From an uncultured Christensenella sp. (GTDB lineage: Bacteria; Bacillota; Clostridia; Christensenellales; Borkfalkiaceae), in contig CAJUEO010000002.1 of assembly GCA_910585685.1 (NCBI GenBank), forward strand, positions 98,633 through 162,632: a DNA stretch of 64,000 nt, in the 5' to 3' direction. The position numbers and the translations under genes are program-made. Of this stretch, positions 25,704 through 34,777 are shown in pieces. Position 1 is the first letter of the stretch; each line of letters begins with the position of its first letter. The notes under the pieces are model-generated. The model was not told the origin of the DNA. It did no database searches and was given only the letters and a program-made list of their open reading frames with translations.

Positions 25704-28700
25704 TTAATCTACATATTTAATGTCACTTTGCTCCAAAATGGAATATAATTCCGCCAAGAGTCCGCGACAATAATTTATTCCTGTAGAAAGTTTAAGTTTT
25801 TTACTGCCCTTTACTATTTTACAAACTACATTTCCTTCGTAATTTGCTAAAATTCCCAAAAGCTCGTCAAAAGTTTCATCATCAAGGCGCGAAGCATTAA
25901 TCCAAAGTACGTCGTTTTCAACTTGTTTTTCCTGCATCTTACTCGGTGCTTGTTCTGTTGGCGCGTTTATTTCCGATATTTCATCGACAATACAGCTTAT
26001 TCCTTTTTCATTTATATCAATTTTTCCGGAAATTTTGACAATTTTGTCGTTAGAAATCAATGATTTATACTTTTCGTAGACCTGCGGAAAGCATACGCAC
26101 TCAATTGTTCCGTAAACGTCTTCAAGTTCAACAAACGCCATCGACGCGCCCGTTCTCCTTGTAGTCAGACGCTTGTAACTGCCTATTATACCACACATAG
26201 TAATACGCATACCGTCATTTATGCGAGTATAAGTGCGCATTCCGTCGTCATCTTCCATATAATCGTTTAAATACGAGCAGTCAAAAGTGCAATCGGGAAA
26301 AGAGTTTTGAAATTTTTCGAACGGATGTCCGCTTACATAAACGCCGATAACTTCCTTTTCTTTTGCAAGCTTTTCATTTATATCGAGCTCGGGAATATTC
26401 GGATACTTGACTTCGGGCTCTTCTTCCTCGATAAAATCACCGAACAAGTTCATCTGCATACTGTTCTTTTGCTTGCTAATGGCTTTGGCTCGACTACACA
26501 GTCCGTCATAAACTTCCGCAAGCTGCGAGCGAGGAACTCCGAATTCATCAAAAGCACCTGCATAAATCAATCCCTCGACAAGCCTTGTATTTAAATCGTC
26601 TATACAGCGCGAAATAAAGTCAGGGAAACTTTTAAAGTATCCGTTTGTTTCCCTCTCTTTTATTATGTTGTCAATTACAACCTGCCCTGCGCCTTTTAAA
26701 GCCGATAATCCAAAGCGTACGCCGTCCTTTTCAACCTTAAATACCGCACGGCTCTTATTGATATCGGGCGGAAGCACCTTCATTTTTTTATCTTTGAGAT
26801 ACAAAACGTATTTTGTTATCTCGTCTATCTTATTCAATCTATTGTTTAAAAGTGCGCAAATAAACTCTTTACAATAATATTTTTTAAGATATGCGGTCTG
26901 ATATGCCAACGTTGCGTAAGCTGCGGCGTGAGATTTATTGAAGGCATATGAAGCAAAGCCTTCCATGTCTCCGAAAATCTTATTTGCGACCTCTTCGGAT
27001 ATTCCGTTGTCTTTGCAGCCAACAATTTTAGACCCGTTCGTATCGCTTATGCCGCCGTTTATAAACTTGTCCTTTTGCGCCATTAGCGTTTTTTTGTCCT
27101 TTTTACCCATTGCGCGGCGAACAAGGTCTGCTTCACCAAGAGAAAAGCCTGCCAAATCCTGAAATATCTGCATGACCTGTTCTTGATATACAGGTATTCC
27201 GTATGTGACTTTAAGAATTTTTTCTTCCTGCGGACAGTCGTACATAATCTTTTCCTGTCCGTGTTTTCGCGCACAGAACGAGTCAATAAACTTCATCGGA
27301 CCAGGACGGTACAGTGAAACGCCCGCTATCAAATCCTCGAGGCAGTCGGGTTTCAATGTTTTCATGAACCTTTTCATTCCGCCGGCTTCGAGCTGGAACA
27401 CCCCGTCGGTATCTCCCTCCGAAACAAGCGCGTACGCCCCTGTATCCTCGTAACCGATTTTATCGAAATCAATTATTTTATTGTGATTTTCCTTTATATA
27501 ATCGACGCATTTCTTTATATCCGTCAGGGTAACAAGCGCAAGAAAGTCCATTTTCAACATTCCAAGCGCTTCAATTTCCTTTGCTACAAACTGAGTAGTT
27601 ATGTCTTCCCCGTTTCTTGAAAGAGGAACGTTATCAGCTATTCTCTTTTGACAGATAACCACGCCCGCGGCGTGCATACCCGTTTGCCTCGGCATTCCTT
27701 CTATATTAAGCGCCATATCTATGACGCGGCGCAACGATTCGTCCGATTCGTAAATTTCGCAAAACTCGCTGTTGCGAGCCGCGCGCAATTCGTTATATTT
27801 TCCCTCTAATTCTGCCTTTTTATCCTCGTCGGTTTCATTTTCATACTTTTTCTTTGCGTCTTCAATCCTGCGTCCGAGTAAATCCCCTATCGAGGTCTTA
27901 CCATCCATTATTTTCGTCAATTTGTCGGTTTCAGAATAAGGCACACGCATAACTCTGCCAACGTCTTTTATAGAGTTTTTTGCCGCCATAGTGCCAAAGG
28001 TGACAATCTGACATACATTTTCCTTGCCGTATTTTTCGCGAACGTAATCAATCGTTTCCTCTCGTCTATCCGTGCAGAAGTCGATATCGAAGTCTGGCAT
28101 CGACACGCGATCGGGATTTAAAAAACGTTCGAAAAGTAAGTCGTACTGTAACGGTTCGACGTCGGTTATGCCAATTGCATAAGCTACAATCGAACTTACA
28201 CCCGAACCTCGTCCGGGCCCGACGGGTATCCCCTGTTCTTTGGACCAATTGATAAAGTCCCACACTACAAGGTAATAGTCGGCATAACCCATACCGCAAA
28301 TAATGCCGAGCTCGTACTGTGCACGATCAAGCTCTCGTTGCGACAAATTATTGCCGTATCTTCTGTCTAAACCCTCGCTCGTCAACTTTCTGAGGTATTC
28401 CTCAGCAGAGCTGCCGTCCTCGGGAACATACAGCGGAATAAGCGATTTATCCTTTATTGGATAACCTTTTTTATCGAGATTAAATGCCGGCTCATAGACT
28501 TTATCCGCTATGATGCGCGTATTTGAAATTGCTTGCGGCAAATTTGGGAAAAGCGCAAGCATTTCGTCCCCCGTCTTAAAATAAAATTCGTTGGTTGTAA
28601 ACTTCATTCTTTTAGGGTCGTCAAGCTGCTTTTTCATCTGTATGCACATAAGGACGTCCTGCATTTCCGAGTCCTCTTTTTTAAGGTAATGCACGTCGTT

Positions 28701-29297
28701 AGTGGCAACAAGCTCCACGCCTATTTCCTTGGCAAGCTTAACCAACAGGGGCAAAATTCTTTTTTCTTCCTCTATTCCGTGATCTTGAATTTCAATATAG
28801 AAATCTTCCCCAAAAATATCCTTTAAATAAAGCGCAAGCGACTTTGCTTCTGCATAGTTTCCGTTCAAAAGTCGACGAGGAATGCCGCCGGCAAGACAAG
28901 CGGAAAGACAAATTACGCCCTCGGAATGCTCTTTGAGTGCGGCATAATCAATTTTAGGTTTTTGATAAAACCCGTCGACAAATGCCATTGAGTCGAGTTG
29001 CACAAGGTTTTTATAGCCAATTTTATTCTTGGCAAGCAAAATCAGATGCTCGGACGACCTGTCCTTCTTTTCGTGCATATCTTGCGTCAAATAAAATTCA
29101 CAGCCGATTATGTATTTAATGCCGGCTTGAAAAGCCTTTTCGGCAAGTTGTAAAGTTCCGTACATATTCCCATGGTCGGTTATACATACGGTATCGATGC
29201 CGTTATCTTTACAGTGCTTAATTAAATTATCGATCTTACACGCACCGTCAAGTAAGGAATATTCGGTGTGCAAATGTAAGTGTACAAAATCCGTCAT
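25704..29297 (-). CDS. dnaE: DNA polymerase III subunit alpha
   Basis: 1197 aa, full length. N-terminal PHP domain with HLHTEYSLLDG and ITDHGNMYG; polymerase domain with GPGRGSGVSSIVAYA and PDFDIDFCTDRR (catalytic Asp pair); the KKYYCKEF / PPDINKS region; C-terminal OB fold around residues 1010-1090. The replicative or lagging-strand polymerase of Firmicutes. It follows whiA by 9 bases in a murB-PHP-whiA-dnaE run. Confidence 0.96.
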   Translation of the reverse strand: MTDFVHLHLHTEYSLLDGACKIDNLIKHCKDNGIDTVCITDHGNMYGTLQLAEKAFQAGIKYIIGCEFYLTQDMHEKKDRSSEHLILLAKNKIGYKNLVQLDSMAFVDGFYQKPKIDYAALKEHSEGVICLSACLAGGIPRRLLNGNYAEAKSLALYLKDIFGEDFYIEIQDHGIEEEKRILPLLVKLAKEIGVELVATNDVHYLKKEDSEMQDVLMCIQMKKQLDDPKRMKFTTNEFYFKTGDEMLALFPNLPQAISNTRIIADKVYEPAFNLDKKGYPIKDKSLIPLYVPEDGSSAEEYLRKLTSEGLDRRYGNNLSQRELDRAQYELGIICGMGYADYYLVVWDFINWSKEQGIPVGPGRGSGVSSIVAYAIGITDVEPLQYDLLFERFLNPDRVSMPDFDIDFCTDRREETIDYVREKYGKENVCQIVTFGTMAAKNSIKDVGRVMRVPYSETDKLTKIMDGKTSIGDLLGRRIEDAKKKYENETDEDKKAELEGKYNELRAARNSEFCEIYESDESLRRVIDMALNIEGMPRQTGMHAAGVVICQKRIADNVPLSRNGEDITTQFVAKEIEALGMLKMDFLALVTLTDIKKCVDYIKENHNKIIDFDKIGYEDTGAYALVSEGDTDGVFQLEAGGMKRFMKTLKPDCLEDLIAGVSLYRPGPMKFIDSFCARKHGQEKIMYDCPQEEKILKVTYGIPVYQEQVMQIFQDLAGFSLGEADLVRRAMGKKDKKTLMAQKDKFINGGISDTNGSKIVGCKDNGISEEVANKIFGDMEGFASYAFNKSHAAAYATLAYQTAYLKKYYCKEFICALLNNRLNKIDEITKYVLYLKDKKMKVLPPDINKSRAVFKVEKDGVRFGLSALKGAGQVVIDNIIKERETNGYFKSFPDFISRCIDDLNTRLVEGLIYAGAFDEFGVPRSQLAEVYDGLCSRAKAISKQKNSMQMNLFGDFIEEEEPEVKYPNIPELDINEKLAKEKEVIGVYVSGHPFEKFQNSFPDCTFDCSYLNDYMEDDDGMRTYTRINDGMRITMCGIIGSYKRLTTRRTGASMAFVELEDVYGTIECVCFPQVYEKYKSLISNDKIVKISGKIDINEKGISCIVDEISEINAPTEQAPSKMQEKQVENDVLWINASRLDDETFDELLGILANYEGNVVCKIVKGSKKLKLSTGINYCRGLLAELYSILEQSDIKYVD

Positions 29298-29306
29298 TCG
29301 TGGCTC

Positions 29307-30260
29307 CTATTCAGCAAGCGACTTTGCAAGGTCGCTTATTTTCCTCATTCTATGGTTAAGGCAACTTTTCGATATGTTAAGTCGCTCTGCAAGTTCCTGC
29401 ATAGACGCATTTTTATCTGCAAGTCGGCACTCGGCTACGTCGAAAAGGTGCTTATCCAAACTTTGCAAACCTATCGTCTGAGCGATTATTTCAATACATT
29501 TAACTTGATTTACCGAAGCTGTAACGGTTTTATCGATATTTGAAACCGAGCAGTTATTTACTCTGTTGGCATTGTTTTGCCTGTCCTTATATTCAACTAC
29601 CTTGTTGAGTTTTTTAAGACATTGATTACAGTCTATTAAATGCAGAATATCCGAAATTACCGCTTTGCTTTTTATATAGACAACAGCCTTATCTTTACGC
29701 GAAACAAGCTTAGCAAGTATCTCGAAGTCGCACAGCAATTCACAAAAATCACCTGCCGTAACTTTATTTGAAAATACTATTTCAAAGTGATATCCTGTAC
29801 GGCTGAACAATTCTTCATCAGGTAAAGTACAACTTCCTCCGCCGAGAAACGCACCTTTTATATAGCCGATTTTACTTTTTTTGCCTTGAAAAATGCTCTC
29901 GTCAATATTAAATGTCAGTAAATTTGCGCCGTTTTCCTGTTTGATTATACCGATACTTTTTAACAGTCCGTCCGTTCTTTCGTCAATGCACTCAAAAGAA
30001 AGCTTGTCCTTACCGCTCATAACGTCGAACTTGGCGCCCGAAACCGTGAGAGATAGCCCGTAATTTTCTTCAAGCATGTTTAATATAAACTCGGCTGTTC
30101 CCTCGTTTTCGGTAGTTATTTCAAATCCAAATAACCCGTTTTTTGAAATGATACTTCCGTTTGTGCGGATAAATGCGGAAAGTAAAGCTTTTCGCATTCT
30201 GTCATCGGTTACTGCCACCGATGTTATTTCGTTTTTAATCTCTTCGGTAAAGTTCTGCAT
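29307..30260 (-). CDS. whiA: DNA-binding protein WhiA
   Basis: 317 aa. N-terminal LAGLIDADG-like domain (approximately 15-215) with FGFEITTENEGTAEFIL, and the GAFLGGGSCTLPDE block; C-terminal helix-turn-helix with MQELAERLNISKSCLNHRMRK. WhiA influences division and chromosome segregation in Firmicutes and sporulation in Actinobacteria. Its ATG shares the last base of the PHP gene stop. The usual partners rapZ and yvcK are not next to it here. Confidence 0.95.
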   Translation of the reverse strand: MQNFTEEIKNEITSVAVTDDRMRKALLSAFIRTNGSIISKNGLFGFEITTENEGTAEFILNMLEENYGLSLTVSGAKFDVMSGKDKLSFECIDERTDGLLKSIGIIKQENGANLLTFNIDESIFQGKKSKIGYIKGAFLGGGSCTLPDEELFSRTGYHFEIVFSNKVTAGDFCELLCDFEILAKLVSRKDKAVVYIKSKAVISDILHLIDCNQCLKKLNKVVEYKDRQNNANRVNNCSVSNIDKTVTASVNQVKCIEIIAQTIGLQSLDKHLFDVAECRLADKNASMQELAERLNISKSCLNHRMRKISDLAKSLAE

Positions 30261-31036
30261 TATAAATTTTTGACCTTATACTCTTTAAATCTGAAATTTG
30301 GAAGCCTGCCGTCGATATTGTCAATTTGCTCTAACGGAACATTTGCGCTTGCAAGCAATTCCTCCGCAATTTTTGTATCTGCTACTCTGTCCTTGGAATG
30401 TGCGTCTGAATCGATTACAAACCTGACGCCCGTTGCCGCCATTAAATTGAGTTCTTCAGCAGAAATATGACGTTTTTTTGTATTGATTTCAATATATGTT
30501 CCGTAATCGGCGCAACACTTTGCGACTTCTTCCAAATTACAGTAACATTTATAATTAATGTGCGTGATAATATCGATGGGATTGTTTTTTATTGCATTTA
30601 TATATGCTTTTGTCGTAGTATCAATAACTTTTTGCGCAGGTACCCTACCAAGCTTGTACGCGATATAATTTTTAATCATAATATTTCGCATATCCGCAAA
30701 GGTTTTATATTTTAAAACTTCGTGAATACCGCATAAATATATATCGAAATACTGTAAGTCCTCTTTTCGCATATCGGTATCTCCGTCAACGGAAATGAGG
30801 TTACTTTCCATTCCCATTAACACGTTTACACCCGTCAATTTTTCCGCTTCGATAATCTCATTGCGCAAATCCGCAAGATTTTTACGTTTTAAACCGAAAA
30901 GTAAGTGATTAAATCCATGGTCAGTAATTGCAATTTGCTGCAAATTATTTTTTTTTGCCGCCTTTGCATTTTCAAGAACGGTATTTTTGCCGTGCGAGTA
31001 CGGCGTATGTGTATGATAATCAGCTGTCAAAATCAT
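30260..31036 (-). CDS. PHP-domain metal-dependent phosphoesterase
   Basis: 258 aa from the ATG at 31036, which has AGGTGA upstream; a GTG nine bases earlier overlaps that site. PHP motifs: DYHTHTPYSHGK (first metal ligands), ITDHGFNH, GMESNLIS, HINYKCYC and DSDAHSKDR. Similar to YcdX/histidinol-phosphatase-like proteins and the PHP part of PolX. Probable phosphatase of unknown substrate. It overlaps the end of murB by 17 bases and the start of whiA by one, so expression is coupled. Confidence 0.88.
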   Translation of the reverse strand: MILTADYHTHTPYSHGKNTVLENAKAAKKNNLQQIAITDHGFNHLLFGLKRKNLADLRNEIIEAEKLTGVNVLMGMESNLISVDGDTDMRKEDLQYFDIYLCGIHEVLKYKTFADMRNIMIKNYIAYKLGRVPAQKVIDTTTKAYINAIKNNPIDIITHINYKCYCNLEEVAKCCADYGTYIEINTKKRHISAEELNLMAATGVRFVIDSDAHSKDRVADTKIAEELLASANVPLEQIDNIDGRLPNFRFKEYKVKNL

Positions 31037-31913
31037 TAAATTCACCTATGTAAACAACTTCCTCTTCAAGTAAAACACCGAACTTTTCAAAAACTCTGTG
31101 CTTAACTTGCTTTATAAGCGTATAAATATCCTGTGCTCGGGTTCCGTAATTGATAATAAAGTTAGCATGATTTTTGCTAATTTTAGCGCAGCCATAGCTG
31201 TATCCCTTTAATCCTGCTTCGTCAATAAGCTTGCCTGCACTAAACCCTACAGGATTTTTAAATACACAACCACAGCTTTTACCTTCAGGCTGAGTTATTC
31301 TGGATTGACGAAACTTTTCAATACTTTGTCTAACTTCGTCCGGCGTCGAGTAATTAATTTTCAATAAAATACTTGTTGTAACAGCATTTATGTCACGCAT
31401 AGTACTATGTTTATTGGAAAAATTACAATTTACGTTTGATAAATCATTAAAATTGCCGTCATAAACACGGACTGATTCAACATTATTTTCAAGATGAAAC
31501 GAATTTACTCCACCGTTCATACAAGCAAGACCGCCAATTGTTGCCGGAATTCCGACAAGATATTCAAGTCCGCCAAATCCGTACTTTGAACAAAAACTTA
31601 AAATAGAAGCTGCCGAAGTTCCGCTAAGACAGCGTATATTATTCCTTTCGGCGTATATGCCGCACATATATTTTGTACATATTACAGCTCCGTCAAACAT
31701 ATTGTCCGACGCCAATACGTTTGAACCGTTACCCAAAATAATGTATTTTTCAAAATTTGATTTAACAAAATCAAATACAACGGCTGCCTCTTCTTCGGTT
31801 TTAGGAAAAAAAGCTACCTTTGCCGAACCGCCAAGACCGTATGTAGTGTTATCAGAAAATTTGAAATTGCTTTGACTTTTTATGTTTTCAATTGCTGTTT
31901 TATTCAAGTGCAA
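31020..31913 (-). CDS. murB: UDP-N-acetylenolpyruvoylglucosamine reductase
   Basis: 297 aa. FAD-binding blocks ILGNGSNVLASD and GLEYLVGIPATIGGLACMNGG; C-terminal CGCVFKNP and SKNHANFIIN. In E. coli MurB the proton donor Ser229 sits in GSFFKNP; here that position is Cys. The size without the type I insertion fits type II. It makes UDP-MurNAc. The start is a TTG at 31913 spaced from AGAGGT; a second TTG six bases on is possible. Confidence 0.93.
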   Translation of the reverse strand: MHLNKTAIENIKSQSNFKFSDNTTYGLGGSAKVAFFPKTEEEAAVVFDFVKSNFEKYIILGNGSNVLASDNMFDGAVICTKYMCGIYAERNNIRCLSGTSAASILSFCSKYGFGGLEYLVGIPATIGGLACMNGGVNSFHLENNVESVRVYDGNFNDLSNVNCNFSNKHSTMRDINAVTTSILLKINYSTPDEVRQSIEKFRQSRITQPEGKSCGCVFKNPVGFSAGKLIDEAGLKGYSYGCAKISKNHANFIINYGTRAQDIYTLIKQVKHRVFEKFGVLLEEEVVYIGEFNDFDS

Positions 31914-31927
31914 ACTTTACCTCTTAT

Positions 31928-31956
31928 ATAATACCATTTTTTTTTAATTTTTACAA
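31928..31956 (-). promoter_or_regulatory. murB promoter
   Basis: Minus strand: TTGTAA (31956-31951), 17-nt spacer, TATTAT (31933-31928); lies directly after the stop of the solute-binding gene and gives a very short leader. Confidence 0.6.
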
Positions 31957-32868
31957 TTATTTAAGTAAATTTTTCAGTTTATTTTCGTCGCAATTTATTA
32001 TCGCGCTATTTATTTCATTTTTTGCGCTTTCGGAAATCGGACTTATAAGCCTGTATTCATAAGTTATCCCTTCCATTATACTCATTTCGTCGCTATAAAG
32101 CTTACTACCACCGGAAAACAATCCTATTTTGCTCAAACTGCCATTGCTATCTATTAAATAATCGATAAATTTGTTTGCAATTTTTTTCTTTTTAGCGCTT
32201 TTACAAATAATTGAAATATTTTGGTACAGATCGTTAAAAACAGTTATCGGCTTTACGGAAAATACCTCTTCTCTTGTTTTTAAGCGCATTATGTCACGCT
32301 GTGTTCCCAATAAATATTTGAATTTTCCGCTGATTAATTTTACATATGCACCCGTGGGTTTATCTAATTCTGCGCCGTTTAAACCACTAAAAAGTGTAGC
32401 CGCCTGCACTAAATTATCAATCCCTGCATTTATAATAGTATTATCCCTGGAAACGTCTGAAAAGTCTGCATTTTCACCCAAAGTTAATAGACAGTAGCCT
32501 CCGTTGCACCATGTTTTATATCCGTCTATTAAATTTTCAATGCCGTAAAATCCGGCTCCGTATGAGATTAAGTCTGGAACCTTTCCGTCGCTTATATTTA
32601 ATCTTGCCGCGTTTGCATTTAATGATATAACTGTAATTATGCAGTTTTCGTTCTTTGAAAATTCGTTTGCAATATTTTGCAAATATGTGGCGCGAGAGCC
32701 TTTGCCGCCCTCAAAGCTGTCAATCTGCCAAAGTGTAATAACTTGCTTTTCCCCTTCAGCTGACGCGCTTTTATTTAAATTGAGCGCAAAAATCGGCGCG
32801 GATATAAGTATGCACGCGCAAACTATAAAAAAGAATATTCGTTTTATAAAATTTTTTATTTTTATCAT
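31957..32868 (-). CDS. Extracellular solute-binding protein-like (family 1), orphan
   Basis: 303 aa. Signal peptide at 1-37 (IKIKNFIKRIFFFIVCACI, then cleavage near ASA-EG); there is no clear lipobox, as the Cys at 18-20 lie in the hydrophobic core. The mature part starts VITLWQIDSFEGGKG and continues with YLQNIANEF, resembling sugar-binding components of ABC importers, but is shorter than the usual 400 residues. No permease or ATPase is adjacent. No Shine-Dalgarno is seen before the ATG. Ligand unknown. Confidence 0.65.
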   Translation of the reverse strand: MIKIKNFIKRIFFFIVCACILISAPIFALNLNKSASAEGEKQVITLWQIDSFEGGKGSRATYLQNIANEFSKNENCIITVISLNANAARLNISDGKVPDLISYGAGFYGIENLIDGYKTWCNGGYCLLTLGENADFSDVSRDNTIINAGIDNLVQAATLFSGLNGAELDKPTGAYVKLISGKFKYLLGTQRDIMRLKTREEVFSVKPITVFNDLYQNISIICKSAKKKKIANKFIDYLIDSNGSLSKIGLFSGGSKLYSDEMSIMEGITYEYRLISPISESAKNEINSAIINCDENKLKNLLK

Positions 32869-32904
32869 ATAATATTGTATTTAAATAAGCGCCCGAAAAT
32901 ACAT

Positions 32905-33000
32905 TGGGGAGTACCCATATTTTGAATACTCCCCACGTTCACTCTATAAAACGCTCCGAAAGCGTTCTAAAAAGTGAACAATATATATAAAGCGCTGCGC
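32905..33000. other. Intergenic stretch with three consecutive palindromes
   Basis: The 206-bp gap 32869-33074 holds (a) a 9-bp hairpin, arms 32905-32913 and 32927-32935; (b) a nested palindrome, outer arms GTTCACT/AGTGAAC (32937-32943, 32973-32979) with inner arms AACGCT/AGCGTT (32950-32955, 32961-32966); (c) a short hairpin AAGCG-CTG-CGCTT near 32988. No T-runs follow a or b. It lies upstream of the solute-binding gene and may be its leader. No known riboswitch was recognised. Confidence 0.6.
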
Positions 33001-33040
33001 TTGTAAAAATATGTTGTGCCTATTTCAAATTTTTATACAA

Positions 33041-33070
33041 AAAAGACGGCTGATTTTTTCGCCGTCTTTT
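33041..33070 (-). terminator. Terminator of the yebC/membrane protein operon
   Basis: 10-bp stem, arms 33041-33050 and 33061-33070, loop of 10, T-rich tract following on the minus strand. Confidence 0.88.
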
Positions 33071-33074
33071 TTAA

Positions 33075-34031
33075 TTAATATCCGCGCGAAACTTGCTCAC
33101 GAGTTTCTTTTATAAAACTGTTGTTATTGTCATACGAGCGCCAATAATTACCTGCATTATCTTTAAAACGAGTATAATACCGCCCATAGTAAGGGGAATT
33201 TGGATAAGCATCAGAGCAGTAGTCTACTTTTTTTAAATATCTTGTAAATCCACCGTCATAAACCGTATAATCATAGTCTGCATTAGAAGAGTAACTGCTA
33301 CTTGAACTGCCGCTACTATATGAAGAAGAAGATGATGATGAATAACTGCTTCCGCCACCACTACTGGCGTTTATCACAATGAATACGATAATAGTTATAG
33401 GTGCAAATGCTATGGCAACAGGTAAAAAAGCTATCCAGATTAATACGTTAAATATTATTGAAAGAATGGAATCGTTATACTCGTCTTTAAATTTAAAATG
33501 AGCAATAACAATGCTTATTATATATAATATCAAAGTAACGTTAAATAAAATTACTTCAATACCTGAAAAAACATGATCATTTATACTTTTTATCACCAAC
33601 AAAATCCAAGCTGCTAAGCACAAGTAAGCAAAACAACAAAATGCTATACCAACAAAATCGTTACGCCAAGCAAATATTATCAGCTTTATCGGTAAAATTA
33701 ATATCCATAACGGCAAATAAGGTATCCAAGATAAAAAATAGAATATAGCTATTATCGCGTTATTTTTCCACCTATGTCTAAGCATTCTGTGAGATACCGC
33801 GCCAAAAACAATAGACAGAATAAAAGCTGATGTAAATATTACACTTATAACAAACAAATTCAAATTCAAGTTGAATATTACGTCAACTTGAGTAGAGACC
33901 ATATTTAAAAACGGAATATCAAATCCTTTATTATCTATAAAAATTATAATTCCGTAAATTGCTAAAATCAAACTTAAATATGAAATAATGCAACACAGAA
34001 TGCTTTTAATGCATACCTTGCTTTTACTCAT
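33075..34031 (-). CDS. Membrane protein with Ser/Gly-rich segment, unknown
   Basis: 318 aa. About seven hydrophobic helices between residues 8 and 225, then a Ser/Gly/Tyr-rich stretch of some 30 residues (mostly Ser) and an approximately 65-residue Tyr/Asp/Asn-rich tail ending ETREQVSRGY. I do not recognise a family. The ATG lies six bases after the yebC stop and its ribosome site (GAGGA) is inside the last yebC codons, so the two are co-translated. A terminator follows. Confidence 0.75.
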   Translation of the reverse strand: MSKSKVCIKSILCCIISYLSLILAIYGIIIFIDNKGFDIPFLNMVSTQVDVIFNLNLNLFVISVIFTSAFILSIVFGAVSHRMLRHRWKNNAIIAIFYFLSWIPYLPLWILILPIKLIIFAWRNDFVGIAFCCFAYLCLAAWILLVIKSINDHVFSGIEVILFNVTLILYIISIVIAHFKFKDEYNDSILSIIFNVLIWIAFLPVAIAFAPITIIVFIVINASSGGGSSYSSSSSSSYSSGSSSSSYSSNADYDYTVYDGGFTRYLKKVDYCSDAYPNSPYYGRYYTRFKDNAGNYWRSYDNNNSFIKETREQVSRGY

Positions 34032-34037
34032 TGATAC

Positions 34038-34775
34038 CTATTCCTCTTCGTCGTCGGGTAATTCAACGTTGTGATAAATATCCTGAACGTCGTCAAGCTC
34101 GTTGAGTTTATCAAGCATTTTGTTAAATGTTTCAAGTTTTTCCGAGTCAAGCGTAATATAGTTTTGAGGTATCATCTTTATTTCCGCTTCAAGGAAGGTT
34201 AAATTTTTATTCTCAAAATATTTTCTTGCCTGCGACCATTTTTCAGGGGTTGTGAAAACCTCGTAAACGTCATCGCTGACAATATAATCTTCAGCTTCCG
34301 CTTCAAGACAGTATTCCATCATAGTGTCCTCGTCAAGCGCCGCCGTTCTTTCGATAACAAACACGCCTTTATTATCAAACATATAGGATACGCAGCCCGT
34401 ATTGCCCATCTGTCCGCCGTTTTTGCCCATTGTTGAACGAATATCTCCGGCAGTTCTGTTTACGTTGTCGGTAAGCGTTTTGATAATTACCGCTGAACCG
34501 CCGATACCGTATCCTTCGTAGGTAAGCTCTTTATAATCCTTGTCCCCCAATTCTCCTGCTGCTTTTGCTATACAGCGCTTGATATTGTCGTTGGGCATGT
34601 TTGCCGCCTTTGCCTTTGCAATGACGTCTGCAAGCTTAGAGTTTGTATCGGGGTTGGGATTGCCCTTGGCGGCAACGGCAAGTTCTCTGCCTATTTTAGT
34701 AAACACTGCCGCGCGAGCTGCGTCCGTTTTACCCTTTTTTGCCTGTATATTGTGCCATTTTGAATGTCCTGACAT
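34038..34775 (-). CDS. YebC/PmpR family protein
   Basis: 245 aa, typical length. N-terminal MSGHSKWHNIQAKKGKTDAARA and the KAKAANMPNDNIKRCIAKA block are signatures of the family, followed by the acidic middle domain and VQDIYHNVELPDDEEE. Members act as transcriptional regulators in some bacteria and, as shown more recently for YebC/TACO1, help ribosomes through proline stretches. It ends six bases before the membrane protein gene. Confidence 0.94.
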   Translation of the reverse strand: MSGHSKWHNIQAKKGKTDAARAAVFTKIGRELAVAAKGNPNPDTNSKLADVIAKAKAANMPNDNIKRCIAKAAGELGDKDYKELTYEGYGIGGSAVIIKTLTDNVNRTAGDIRSTMGKNGGQMGNTGCVSYMFDNKGVFVIERTAALDEDTMMEYCLEAEAEDYIVSDDVYEVFTTPEKWSQARKYFENKNLTFLEAEIKMIPQNYITLDSEKLETFNKMLDKLNELDDVQDIYHNVELPDDEEE

Positions 34776-34777
34776 AC

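Noticed and set aside
33290..33360. Tandem repeat in the Ser-rich segment
   Set aside because: Mixed Ser codons without a regular unit; better seen as a low-complexity protein segment than a DNA repeat.
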